This document shows positions 22,056 to 32,219 of a stretch of DNA of 64,000 bases, in pieces (positions within the stretch are counted from its first letter, which is position 1; each line of letters opens with the position of its first letter). Position numbers and translations under genes: made by a program. The DNA is from Cladocopium goreaui. Lineage: Eukaryota > Sar > Dinophyceae > Suessiales > Symbiodiniaceae. Below the pieces are notes generated by a model, which did not search any database, was not told where the DNA came from, and worked only from the letters and a program-made list of their open reading frames with translations. The stretch covers positions 78,501 through 142,500 of the forward strand of contig CAMXCT020001461.1 of the NCBI GenBank assembly GCA_947184155.2, written 5' to 3'.

Positions 22056-22429
22056 GTTGTACACGACAGCCCTGGTGGATTTTTCTGAGGTTTCAGAAGG
22101 GGATGTAGCCATCATCTACAGTTTTTTTTCTGATATTTTTGATAAAGATGTGGGAATATATTGATATCATCCATTAAAACATATAGATTCCTACAGATTG
22201 TCCTATCCACATATTGCAATATGTTTTATCCACTATATGATCTATGTTTTAACCACGTTATGCATTTGGATATCATGGATGATGATTTCTTGGGGATGAT
22301 CAAACTTGTACGTTGCATTTTTTAAAAGATAGAAAAAGTGATTCATCGGAGTAACAATAGATGACAATAGATTACATTATATAAATTACAATCAATGGAT
22401 TACATCCATAGATTATATCATTATATCAA

Positions 22430-22507
22430 TACCCTCTGGTAAACTAACATAACTATGGAAAATCACCATTTTTAATGGGAAAATCCACTATAAATTACCA
22501 GAGGGTA
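22430..22507. mobile_element. Foldback MITE, family A, internally deleted
   Basis: TA-flanked, 78 bp. The left half is full; the right half lacks the ATGGCCATTTTCAATAGC segment and jumps to ATTACCAGAGGG. Confidence 0.8.
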
Positions 22508-22577
22508 GTGATCTTTTTTTTGGGGGTTGGCTAAAGACCTTCACCCCACCGGTGGTTTGGTTTTCCTGGTGTCCCAG

Positions 22578-22678
22578 TCGCTGCGGCACGTGGACGAGCT
22601 ACGTTTGGATGAGCTCCACAAAGCCTGCGCCGGCAGTAGCACCGAGGTACAACGGTGCGGCGGGCCGAAACGGGACAG
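22578..22678 (+). CDS. Predicted exon of a helical protein (exon d)
   Basis: GTCCCAG acceptor and GACAG|GTTAGA donor bound a frame reading SLRHVDELRLDELHKACAGS then STEVQRCGGPKRD. It is among the best-textured exons of the window. Confidence 0.55.
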
Positions 22679-22753
22679 GTTAGACATCTAGAATTAGCTG
22701 AGTTTTATAGCTGTATAGTGTATGGGATTGTATGGTTATTATAGCATATAATA

Positions 22754-22754
<1 letters not shown>

Positions 22755-22802
<48 letters not shown>

Positions 22803-22832
22803 TATATATATAATAATAATATATATATATGT
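22755..22832. repeat. (AAT)n microsatellite with AT tracts
   Basis: About 15 ATA/AAT trinucleotides are flanked by TATATATA. Confidence 0.9.
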
Positions 22833-22930
22833 ATGTATATATGTACAAGAAGCTTTTTTGTCTTATCTTATCACTTACATTTCTACGCGAATATCATCCG
22901 AAGAAATGAGCTTTCGATTCATTGATGCAG

Positions 22931-22966
22931 AACGCCAAACGACGTCGGCGCAGCATTTTGAGCTTG
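22931..22966 (+). CDS. Predicted 36-bp micro-exon (exon e)
   Basis: ATGCAG acceptor and AGCTTG|GTGGGT donor bound 12 codons reading NAKRRRRSILSL, a basic patch that could be a nuclear-localisation or nucleic-acid contact segment. Confidence 0.4.
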
Positions 22967-23247
22967 GTGGGTTTTTTCTTGTACTGCACGTGATTCTTGG
23001 AATTGCGATCTCCCCAAAGAACATAGACCCAATTGGAAAAATACCTCTCAAAATTGCTGATTCTCAGGATCAATGTGATTTGATTGTGGTTTAAACACTT
23101 CAAAAGGATTCAAAAAGTCGACTTACTTTTTTTACCACTCAAAAAAGGGTCGAATTACTATGAGTCTGACTGCTACATGTATAGTACATTATAGTACTTA
23201 AGATCCTTTCAGAAAAGTTAAGGTGGAATCCCTTAAGACTTCCACAG

Positions 23248-23279
23248 ATCCGACGGCACAGCGACGGATCCGACGGGAG
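23248..23279 (+). CDS. Predicted 32-bp micro-exon (exon f)
   Basis: TTCCACAG acceptor and CGGGAG|GTGAAT donor bound 32 bp with an internal 15-bp near-repeat (ATCCGACGG twice). It reads IRRHSDGSDG or, in another frame, PTAQRRIRR. Confidence 0.3.
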
Positions 23280-23370
23280 GTGAATGCCTTGACCAGTGTC
23301 CGGTGCCTGGGGGATGGTGGATGATAGTATGTTGAATAATTTGATAATATTCATATGGTGTTATATATCA

Positions 23371-23806
23371 ATAATGGAATATAACACTTAACCATGATAA
23401 TTTGATAATAATGGAATATAACACTTAACCATGATAATTTGATAATAATGGAATATAACACTTAACCATGATAATTTGATAATAATGGAATATAACACTT
23501 AACCATGATAATTTGATAATAATAGAATATAACACTTAACCATGATAATTTGATAATAATGGAATATAACACTTAACCATGATAATTTGATAATAATGGA
23601 ATATAACACTTAACCATGATAATTTGATAATAATGGAATATAACACTTAACCATGATAATTTGATAATAATGGAATATAACACTTAACCATGATAATTTG
23701 ATAATAATGGAATATAACACTTAACCATGATAATTTGATAATAATGAAATATAACACTTAACCATGATAATTTGATAATATTGGAATATAACACTTCAAC
23801 ATAGGA
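23371..23806. repeat. 37-bp tandem repeat array, about 11.5 copies
   Basis: The unit ATAATGGAATATAACACTTA plus ACCATGATAATTTGATA repeats at exact 37-bp intervals with only a few point changes, so it is a young or homogenised array. There are no spacers, so it is not CRISPR. It falls in a probable intron between predicted exons f and g. Confidence 0.97.
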
Positions 23807-23865
23807 TTGGATAATATATTCCATATAATATTCCATATAATTTGATGATTTGATAATAACATATG

Positions 23866-23989
23866 ATCTGGGTAAATTTCATAACGACCTCACTGTTCTC
23901 CCGAGCCCTGGAATGATGGTTAATTTTAGGGGAATCATCCCAAAATGGCCAACTATTCAGGTTAGTGAATTATTATAATTTGCCCAGAT
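23866..23989. mobile_element. Foldback element, family E, copy 1
   Basis: The end ATCTGGGTAAATTTCATAAC is mirrored by TTATAATTTGCCCAGAT. The loop carries CGACCTCACTGTTCTCCC and a GGAATCATCCCAAAATGGCC segment. A second copy is at 38668-38784. Confidence 0.8.
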
Positions 23990-24167
23990 ATGATCATTCC
24001 ATACATAATTTTAATATCTTTATATATCTTTTTATATATCATCAATGATATACTTATTCCGAAGTTACTAAGGTGCAGACTGGTGAAAACATATCACACA
24101 TTTTCTTGAGTGGAAGGAGGCGTGCAGCTGGTAGATTCTCTCTCTGGGTTCTGTTTGGACTGGCAAG

Positions 24168-24240
24168 GGCGAATGCCCGAGTTGAAAAAAACCGAGGCTG
24201 TGCGTGAGGTCGAGTTGAAAGCAAAGGCAAAAGAAGGAGC
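24168..24240 (+). CDS. Predicted exon of a helical protein (exon g)
   Basis: After a GGCAAG acceptor the frame reads RMPELKKTEAVREVELKAKA then KEGAG. It is a Lys/Glu-rich helix. The donor is not clear; GTGAG|GTCGAG at 24210 is one option. Confidence 0.4.
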
Positions 24241-24383
24241 AGGGATTTTGGCCCGCAGAATTCCGGGGATATCCTGATATCATCTGATATCCCTGCTTGA
24301 AGTCAACGCATTTCTTGTTGTACAAAGCCAACGAAAAAATTGGGTTTTGTTGACCGTGATGTGTACCCTGGAGTATCCTCGAG

Positions 24384-24500
24384 TACCCTCTGGTAAACGT
24401 TTTACAGTTTGCTATGGAAAATCACCATGCTATTAATGGGTAAATCCACTATTTCTATGGCCATTTTCAATAGCTTTTTGTATGTTTACCAGGCCGGGTA
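24384..24500. mobile_element. Foldback MITE, family A
   Basis: TA-flanked. The left end CCCTCTGGTAAACGTTTTAC is standard; the right end is altered (TTTACCAGGCCGGGTA). It lies about 40 bp upstream of exon h. Confidence 0.7.
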
Positions 24501-24543
24501 ATCCCAGCCATGGCTGCAAAATTCCCCCCGTTGGTGCGATCCC

Positions 24544-24655
24544 AGGACTTCAACAGATCGCCGCCGCCTTCATGAACCCGGACTTCCAGGCGGAGATGTT
24601 GCCCCGTGGACCCCAAGATGTCATTTCGGGAGCTGGAAGTGGGGGACTGGGTTGA
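24544..24655 (+). CDS. Predicted terminal exon of a helical protein (exon h)
   Basis: After a GATCCCAG acceptor the frame reads GLQQIAAAFMNPDFQAEMLP then RGPQDVISGAGSGGLG and stops at 24653-24655. I do not recognise the domain. A donor at GGGAGCTG or earlier would make this internal rather than terminal. Confidence 0.45.
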
Positions 24656-24844
24656 TTAGTTGATTATGACAGGTTGATATCATGAGATATCATGAATTTA
24701 TTGAACACCTAGTCATCATCATATTCATTGATATCTAGTCAAAGGTTTCAGTCTCTGACTCGTTTTTTTGGCAGACATATAGTTGATGATGAATACTGCG
24801 AAATTGTTAGTGTATCAAATCTAGAGGTGTACACCTGTTGTGGT

Positions 24845-25289
24845 AGGTTGATGTACCCCACATGGGAGTCGTGAAAACTGCCACTGTAGGCACGATGTTC
24901 GCTGGCTTTGCCAGACAGGTGGGCCTTTGGCCGGGGTTTTATGAACCGATGGGGATATGGCCGCCACACGATCAACAGATTTGACACGACTAACACGGGA
25001 TCCCATGGGTTCAAGGGAAGATGTGTCTCAAACCATGGCCAAAACCGGTGAACTTCTCAATGTGTCAGATGCGTCCAGGCTTGCTTCTGAGATGAGGCTG
25101 GATTTTCATCCAACCTGGCTTTCCGGCCAGTGGCCAGTTGTTCAACCATGGCCGTGTGTCGGTCGAGCCATGGGTTGGGACCTGGCAGGGAACTGGCTTC
25201 AAACAAGCTCCCCGCCGCCTAGACCTTGGATACCTTGGGATCGGGGAGCGATCGGGGTGTCAGCCGGACTGTCCCATCGTCCACATTGA
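24845..25289 (+). CDS. Hypothetical coding region, two frames
   Basis: A TGGTAG acceptor opens VDVPHMGVVKTATVGTMFAG then FARQVGLWPGFYEPMGIWPP, ending at a stop near 24969. An overlapping frame continues to 25289 with MGSREDVSQTMAKTGELLNV, SDASRLASEMRLDFHPTWLS and GRAMGWDLAGNWLQ. The two together look like a frameshifted gene or a retrocopy. No family is recognised. Confidence 0.35.
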
Positions 25290-25439
25290 GATGATAGGGA
25301 CTGAAAGTAACTTGAGGACTACCATCATAGAATTGGATGATGGGAAAATTTTAACCGGAAAGCCCTATATTTGATGGTAATTTACCATGGTTTCCTGTAG
25401 ATTTTCCCTTAAAACCAATCCATTGATACAAGAACCCGT

Positions 25440-25590
25440 TGGTTTCCGCCAGACTCCAACTGATGTGTTTGGACGAGCTCCTGTCGCGACCCAGGTGGAG
25501 TCGTCACGCTCTCCGTGAGAAAAATGGAGGGTCCATCGCGATGCCGCTGGTGGTGATGGAACGTTTCATTCTGGTTGGCATGGTGCAGGT
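25440..25590 (+). CDS. Exon-like part of duplicated block, copy 1
   Basis: The frame reads RWSRHALREKNGGSIAMPLV then VMERFILVGMVQ and meets GCAG|GTATTC. The corresponding part of copy 2 at 30600-30692 reads RRKSRRALHEKSP and, after frame changes, LILVGMAQ before CCCAG|GTATGC. Conservation up to the donor and divergence after it support a real ancestral exon. A family A MITE has inserted 7 bp into the intron. Confidence 0.4.
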
Positions 25591-26580
25591 ATTCTTACCA
25601 TCTGGTTATTTAACAGTTTGCCATGGAAAGATCCACCATTTTGAATAGGTAAACCATCTATTTCTATGGGCCATTTTCCATGGCTATGTTAAATAGCCAG
25701 AGGGTAGTATATGTCTATAGCTACTACTCTTATTTGCTCTTGTTTGAATATTGTGAATATGTTCGTCCTCATTTTTACAGTCATCATTGGTGTTGTTTTA
25801 ATGATTCTAGTGCTCCAATAGAATTCCAATTCCTACCTGCTTATCAGATCTAGGCTACATATCATACCCTTGCCTCAATCGGACACTTGTCAAGTTGACG
25901 TTAGGCTCTGCGTGTAGTGCAACATGCGACATGTCATTTAGCAGGCAACATTGAAGTACCGATGTATTGCCTTGAACAAGTCAATATTCTTGACACCGGG
26001 AGTGATCAAAGCTTACGATACGACACTTGGTAATGGATGAATGTTTGCCAAACTATTCTATCAGAGCTTTCATTCATTCCCAACCGGTGCTAGCAATTTC
26101 ATGTCGAAATCTTGAATGGTGTTTGAGGCCAGTGGTATTTGAGGTATTTCTTTGAACCACTCAAGAACGGGTTGTTGTTTTTTTTTCACTACTAAATTTA
26201 AACTACTTTTCACCATGTCATGGTCTAGTTACATTCGTCCCTTACCCATTTGAGCTTCTATTTAAGCTTTTTGGCATTGTTTTGTTGATTTGTTGCCCTC
26301 CTTGAAACCCTTCCATGCCCAAATCTGGGCCCGTTCACCTCTTTCCCTGCACCTTTTTGGGCTCTCATCTACCCGCGTTCCCTGCAGCATCTTGATCTGC
26401 CGCACACTTAGATGTCATCAACTTGCAATGCTTGGTAGCTGAAGAAGACCTGGTTGATGGTGGCTTCTTGGGGTCAGGGTTACCCCCCAGATTTCCATGA
26501 TGGATGCTTCGATGGTCTATTTTTGCTTCAAACTTAGGGTCGTCTGCAGAATCCACACCGGCACCAGACGCGACTAGCGT
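25485..26580. repeat. Duplicated block, copy 1
   Basis: This block matches 30598-31440 in the same orientation through several well-conserved stretches (GATTCTAGTGCTCCA, CCTACCTGCTTATCAGATCT, ACTTGTCAAGTTGACGTT, GTTCCCTGCAGC[AG]TCTTG, CACACTTAGATGTCATCAAC). Copy 1 has a MITE at 25596-25706 and about 230 bp around 26100-26330 that copy 2 lacks. The two copies flank the peroxidase gene as direct repeats. Confidence 0.85.
25596..25706. mobile_element. Foldback MITE, family A, with paralogous empty site
   Basis: A TA at 25596-25597 and another at 25705-25706 bracket a 107-bp foldback (CCATCTGGTTATTTAACAG...TGTTAAATAGCCAGAGGG). In duplicated copy 2 the same flanks (GTATGCT and GTATATCT) are joined by a single TA at 30699-30700. 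This is a filled/empty pair and shows TA target-site duplication directly. Confidence 0.9.
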
Positions 26581-26589
26581 AGGTCATAG

Positions 26590-27120
26590 GACCTTGCCGC
26601 TTGAGGCATACAGCTGGGTGCAAGATCTGCTTGGTCCTTAATACAGGAACACCGGCTGTTGTGGGAGGTTTTGTTGACATCACTTGCTGTCAGGCGAGAA
26701 CCTACTGTTTCTACATCGTTCCTACGTTATTTTCCAAACATGGACCTGTCTCACATTTTCACAAGGGATACGTGTGTTTGCCATTTTGCTGGTAAAGCCT
26801 CCCAATTTGTATCTAATTTTGACCCATCCATCCATCTTGACTGAAATTTCTGCAGTATTGGAGACCCGGGAGAACTTCTGGGAAGGCACCTGGTTTCGAA
26901 CTTTTACCTCGACAGATACTGCCAGTGACAATCCATCACTAGCCTGATTTGCTGACGACCTTGGCTTTTTGCAAGGAGAGCTCCAGCAGACGTGAGCAGC
27001 GTGCTGCCTACCTGGCTACCTGTCCAGGCCCCATGTTTTTGACGGCAGATTCTGCAGTTCTTGGAAGTTTCACCAAACACGGGGATGCTCCTGGTCCTCG
27101 TTATTTCGGATAGTACTTGA
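26590..27120. other. No gene supported
   Basis: Several frames stay open for 60-85 codons, but none has splice-bounded GC-rich texture. No repeat is obvious. Confidence 0.35.
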
Positions 27121-27122
27121 TA

Positions 27123-27220
27123 CCCATAGGATCCATGGTGCTGCTATATATGGTAACATGGATCCCATCAATATACCCCCTTTATGTTAGCATATATACC
27201 AGCACCATGAATCCTATGGG
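27123..27220. mobile_element. Foldback element, family C, copy 1
   Basis: CCCATAGGATCCATGGTGCT is mirrored by AGCACCATGAATCCTATGGG. The core ATATATGGTAACATGGATCC and TGTTAGCATATATACC is shared with copies at 27980 and 31569. Confidence 0.85.
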
Positions 27221-27728
27221 ATTCTGATATAAATAATATATATATATATATATAAATCATGTCAAGATTGCCGCGTGGCGCCCTTTTCGGCAAGAAGATC
27301 TACAGATATCTACAGGGGCCATGCTTGCTGAGTAGATTTGTTTCAGCCCATCCAGCCCATTCTGTCGCATAGTCGCTCCAATGTTTGGCACATCTTGATG
27401 ATCCTTTGATGTCTTTCGGCAGAGAGAGTGCTCCGTTTGGAGTCCATCCAGGTGCCCGAGCGGGCCTCAAGGTTGCTTCCAAGTGTTCACTGCAAATCTC
27501 CAAATCCTCGGGGGAAGTGTCCCATGGGTCATGGTCGTCACAATGATTTTGCAGGGAATTGGATGGTTTACTTGTCTTCGTTGATTGGTCTGATGTCTGA
27601 TGTGTGTATACATGGAGTTGCACAGAAATCGTGGCACACGTCCCGATTTCGGCTCAAGCCGATTTGCATCATTATGCAGTTTTAATCCACTTTATTCCTG
27701 TTGATAAAAAAACTGTCCCGAGGCGGCC

Positions 27729-29541
27729 ATGGCGTCAATGTCGTGGTTTCATGTCATCTTTGGCATCTTTCTGCGGTGCGAGAGTACCTTTGATTGTTCT
27801 GGCACCGCTTGTTCCAGCAGTGGCCATGGCTTGCTACAGGTCGACAAAGCCATGGGCCAGCAGCAAGTGACAACGACAACAACAACTTGGGCCAGCCCGT
27901 ACTATATGATGCGCTGCGTGGGCACCCAGGTGAGAAATGCCAAGTGAAAAAACTACTGGTGTTGCATTGGTTTTGCATTCCCATGACGGATCCATGGTGC
28001 TGCTATATATGGTAACATGTAACATGGATCCCATCAATATATCCCCAATGTTAGCATATATACCATACATGGATCCTATGGGATTGGTTTTACGGCATTT
28101 TACGGCTTGATTTTTTGATACGGATAGGAATCGATTCTTGGATTCCCTTTTGCAGATGGGATGATTGGTCCACTTGGCAGGCGATGACGACTCAGCATAT
28201 GACGGAGGCGGACTATGACAGTATCACTTTGAAGGTCCAAGGCCTCTACCAATCCTTACCAAGCACGTGCACGGCAACCGAGTGTCCACAAGCTGACTGG
28301 GCCGGATGCGTCTTGCGGATGGCTGGGCATGATTTTATGGACTACAAGGATGGCGAGGGAGGTGCAGATGGCTGCGTGGACCTCACAGATGCTGACAATT
28401 CGGGGCTAGCTGAATGCCTCCATGCAGGGGAGTTTGGCATCTCCATCGCAGACGCCTATGAGGATTTCTGTGAGTCAGTCTCCTTGGCTGATTTCCTTGT
28501 CATTGCTGCCGAAGCAGTCATGACTGCATCTCGTGAGCATGTGACAGCAGAAGACAGCAGCCGATCCACCATTGACTTCAAGTCTCTTACTTTTGCTTAG
28601 CCGGTGATTCTTGGTTTTCCCGCTGAAAACATCCACCGTTTGTTTTTTTTTGTTTTTTTCGGAGGACTCTGCCAGCCAAGGTCCCAGTTCAAGTTCGGCC
28701 GCACCACCGCCACAACGTGTGACTTTGCACATGGCAGGTTGCCCAATCCAGAGAACAGCTGCTCAGCAGTCAAGGAGACCTTTGTCGACAGCATGGGTCT
28801 GACTTGGGCTCAAGCTGCAGCCCTGATGGGAGTTCACACACTGGGGAGGGCACAGGTGAGCAATTCTGGGTACAATGGTTGGTGGAGCTCAGCACTCATG
28901 AGCCGGAAGTTCAACAATGATTATTTCGTGTCAATCTTGGCCAAGGGCTGGTCACCGGAGGCTTCAGTTGCAGGGAATCCAGCCAAGAATCAATGGAAGC
29001 GAGCGGATTCCGGAGCAGATGAAGCTGCCCTTGGCAAAGAGATGATGTTGAACACCGACCTGTGTTTCTTGGCTTTGCTTCGCCGGTGATTTTTTAAAGG
29101 CATTTAAAGGCAAAAAAAATGTGTTGGGTGAATCTAGTGGGAGCCAAGCTGATCCAAGGTTTAGCTTTTTCAATGGATGATGAAGGTGCTGTTGAGCTTG
29201 ATGCTGCTACCGCGGCAGAGGCTGGCTGCGAGTGCGCCTGGGGTACTCCAGCAGCTATAAGTACTGCCATCACCAAATATGAGAACGGGCATTTTTGCGG
29301 CAGCACCGACATCCCCGGAAAGGACAATTTCAAATTGCAGCGAGCCATCTGCTGCGGAGCCGAGTTTGATAAGGTCTCGGATGCCGTGATCGACTGCGGC
29401 CTTCCTTTGAAACCTGAAGGTCCAGCGTACTCATCGATCAAAAAGTTCGCCAACAACGAAGACAAGTGGATCAAAGTCTTTAAGGGGGCATGGAAGATCG
29501 CAACGAACAACGGCTTTTCACTGAAACGCCTTCGAAGCTGA
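27729..29541 (+). CDS. Haem peroxidase, plant/fungal-type superfamily, four exons
   Basis: Exons 27729-27929, 28181-28581, 28681-29063 and 29159-29541 join in frame (phases 0, 2, 1) to 455 codons plus stop. All three introns are GT-AG (251, 99 and 95 bp), and two of the three acceptors are followed by GTTT/GTCC, the third by GCG. The distal haem site is in exon 2 (LRMAGHDF: Arg113, His117), followed by GGADGC (128-132). The proximal ligand is in exon 3 (MGVHTLGRA: His253). RLPNPE (220-225) is another family hallmark. The C-terminus (KVFKGAWKIATNNGF) also fits the family. Members reduce H2O2 at haem. The first 20 residues are mildly hydrophobic and may be a secretion or plastid signal, but the start is the least certain part and upstream exons are possible. 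Intron 1 carries a family C foldback element. Whether it is an ascorbate, cytochrome c or manganese-type enzyme cannot be told by eye. Confidence 0.85.
27980..28082. mobile_element. Foldback element, family C, copy 2, inside peroxidase intron 1
   Basis: CCCATGACGGATCCATGGTG at the left and CATGGATCCTATGGG at the right flank the shared core. It makes up 103 of the 251 bp of intron 1. The right arm lost the CAGCA block (ACCATACATGG instead of ACCAGCACCATGG). Confidence 0.85.
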
Positions 29542-30015
29542 TACAGCTGAGAAGAGATGACCGCACCAATCCTCACAGCTGAGAGAAAGGAGCCAGTTGC
29601 ACCTGTCAGTCGCGTGGAAGCTTCGTAAAAACCTCTTTGAAGGATTTGGAATCTCAGCTCTGACACTGTCTGACACGGTCTCGCTTTCAAAGCTACCTCA
29701 GACTCATCAAATCAGATTTGAGGATATATTCTCTTTGCTTACGTAAAAATTACTCTCAACTGACTTGATATGCTGCGATAGGCCCGATGAAGCCCCTGGC
29801 CGTGCTCTTACATTGAGCCATAGGGTTGCAAGGTCGGTGGCGAGCAGGGCAAGGTTCCATGTGTTACATTGAATTTATTCATCCAACAAATCACCATTGA
29901 GATCTCCAGTGCTTGCGGTTTGCAATGTTTTGAAGAATACAGTAGCCGAACGCTTGAAGAGGTGTGAACTTTGTAAACTTTTCACATGAAAGATAATATA
30001 TATATATGAAAGATC

Positions 30016-30219
30016 ATGCCGCCTGCTTTATTGACAGAAGATGGTGCCAGGTCCCATGGGGCTTGCACATCTGCGAGCCAAGATTGTGGTGCAAATGAGC
30101 CCTGGCTTCAGCAAGATCTCACGAGGTCGGGCTGTCCAATCATTGCTGGAAAGCCGGGAGCTGAAACATCCTGTGCAGTTCTGAGGCTTGAAGTCCAAAG
30201 CTTCATGCAAAAGCTATGA
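30016..30219 (+). CDS. Hypothetical coding fragment
   Basis: An open frame of 67 codons after AT-rich DNA reads ACTSASQDCGANEPWLQQDL and GCPIIAGKPGAETSCAVLRL. It is possibly the start of the unit that continues at 30356. Unrecognised. Confidence 0.25.
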   Translation: MPPALLTEDGARSHGACTSASQDCGANEPWLQQDLTRSGCPIIAGKPGAETSCAVLRLEVQSFMQKL

Positions 30220-30355
30220 GGATTCGGATGAAAATGGGACACAGATCTTCTAAACATTTCCAATCATCCAAGTTCAGTGCTGTTGTGTCACATCAGATGT
30301 TTCCTGAAGTTTTCTCCTCGATTTCAGGACAGTTCCGGTCGATTTCAGGCGATGT

Positions 30356-30649
30356 TTGGGTTTTCTTTGCCTCCCAGGACCCCGAGCGGAGCTGCATGCA
30401 AGGGTGCCGTATACCAAGCAACGGTGCCTGGGGTGGTTTGGCATCTCAGAAACCAGGTTCAAAGATGTTCAAAGCCATGCATTGTCCGGTTTCGAGAAAG
30501 GGCTTCTTACAGCGCAGCAAATGCAGAGATATCTTGTGATGTGTGGTCAACAAGCTGTTCATACCAAGGAGTGTGCCAACAGGCTTCAACCTTTATACCG
30601 TGGGAGACGCAGAAAGAGTCGTCGCGCTCTGCATGAGAAAAGCCCCTGA
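30356..30649 (+). CDS. Hypothetical coding region ending in duplicated block
   Basis: The frame reads ISETRFKDVQSHALSGFEKG, LLTAQQMQRYLVMCGQQAVH and TKECANRLQPLYRGRRRKSR before a stop at 30647-30649. The last 40 bp align with copy 1 at 25485. Two other frames are open here, so the true reading may cross frames. It is probably a decayed paralogue. Confidence 0.35.
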   Translation: MGFLCLPGPRAELHARVPYTKQRCLGWFGISETRFKDVQSHALSGFEKGLLTAQQMQRYLVMCGQQAVHTKECANRLQPLYRGRRRKSRRALHEKSP

Positions 30650-31440
30650 AGTTTGGGGATGTAGCATTTGATTCTGGTTGGCATGGCCCAGGTATGCTTA
30701 GTATATCTTAGTAAATATGAATGCCGAATGCCTAGAGTTACTGTACTCTTATTATCTCTTATTTATATACTCTTATTTGGATGTTGTGAATACTGTTGTC
30801 GTCTTATTTTTTCGGTCATCATTGATGTTTCTTCAATGATTCTAGTGCTCCAAAATTCCTACCTGCTTATCAGATCTAGGCTGCATACATTCTGCATACC
30901 ATACCCTTGCCTCAATTGGACATTTGTCAAGTTGACGTTGGATTCTTCATGTAGTGCCATGTGCAGCATGTCATTTAACCGCCAGGCAATTCAACTACGC
31001 ATGTATTATCTGTATTACCGTGAACCGTTTCATGGGGATTCTTTACTGCCAAAGTATTTTTGAAACCGGAAGTGAGCAAAACTTATGATACCATATTTGA
31101 TAATGGATGTTCACCGAACTACCGTACCAGGGCAGCTGTTCACCATTGTTCACCTCTTTCCCTGCACCTTTTGGGCTCTCATCTACCCGCGTTCCCTGCA
31201 GCGTCTTGATCTGCCGCACACTTAGATGTCATCAACTTGCAATGCTTCCGGTCAGGGTTACACGGTTACCCCTCAGATTTCCATCATCGATGCTTCGATG
31301 GTCCGGTGTTTTTGGATCAAACTGTGGTTGACTGCAGAATTCGTGAAACATCTTGCACCACAACGTCGCAGAAGAACCAATGGGTGGGACTTACCCTTTG
31401 ATCCACAACGACACAGACGCGACTGGTCGCTGGTCGCTGG
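30598..31440. repeat. Duplicated block, copy 2
   Basis: Direct copy of 25485-26580 without the MITE and without the extra 230 bp. The TA at 30699-30700 is the empty target site. Confidence 0.85.
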
Positions 31441-31568
31441 ATTCCTAGGCGAAAAACACCGCAGCAAGACATGCCACATGAGGAGCTTGCGTGGGGATCC
31501 CCTGGTGCCGATCCTCCTAGGATCCTGGCGATTTTTTTGTTCCGGGCTTCGACTCGGTGTGTGAATTT

Positions 31569-31670
31569 CCCATGACGGATCCATGGTGCTGCTATATATG
31601 GTAACATGGATCCCATCAATATATCCCCTTTATGTTAGCATATATACCAGCACCATGGATCCGTCATGGG
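31569..31670. mobile_element. Foldback element, family C, copy 3 (most intact)
   Basis: The ends are perfect 23-bp inverted repeats (CCCATGACGGATCCATGGTG then CTG, and the complement). The core matches copies 1 and 2. Confidence 0.9.
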
Positions 31671-31740
31671 TTTGGGGATGATCATTGCTATCATCCGGCT
31701 GGAAATCACGTGCTCTGTCGGAGGGTCAGCCATGTTCAGA

Positions 31741-31880
31741 CTGGTTGGTGGTGACTGGAACCATGGAATGTGGTTTATTTGGAACCATGGAATTTTTTAT
31801 TTTCCCCAATAGGTTGGGATGATGATCCAATCTGACGAAGTCCATCATTTTTCAGAGGGTAGGTTTCTCCCACCAAGCAG
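31741..31880. mobile_element. Foldback element, family D, diverged
   Basis: CTGGTTGGTGGT and GGAACCATGGAATTTT at the left and TTTTTCAGAGGGTAGG and CCCACCAAGC at the right match the better copy at 33186. Confidence 0.5.
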
Positions 31881-32219
31881 CAGATGTCTTGTTTCTTCGA
31901 ATCTTCCAGAATGGTGCAACACCAAAGTCCGCAAAGCAATGTGCCACGCTAATGGTGATTTTGGGACCAATGTCATTTTTCCATATTTTGTCCATATTTT
32001 TCCCTACTTCAGGATCAAGGTTTAGGAGTTTAGGATCAAGGGTGCCAGAATTGACAGAACAGGTGATGTAGGTTCGGTGTTCACTTACCCATTTCTGTGC
32101 CATGAAAAAATTGTAGCCCAAAAAATCTTTGACCCATGGCCATATACACATGGTTCGCATATTTATACGCATGCCCATTATATAAAGCTGATTGGCTGCC
32201 TTTCACTCACTTGTGTTAT

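Noticed and set aside
23371-23806. CRISPR-like regular repeat
   Set aside because: The 37-bp units are directly adjacent with no spacers, and the context is eukaryotic.
31852-32178. 108-codon - strand open frame
   Set aside because: It overlaps a family D foldback and has no coding texture.
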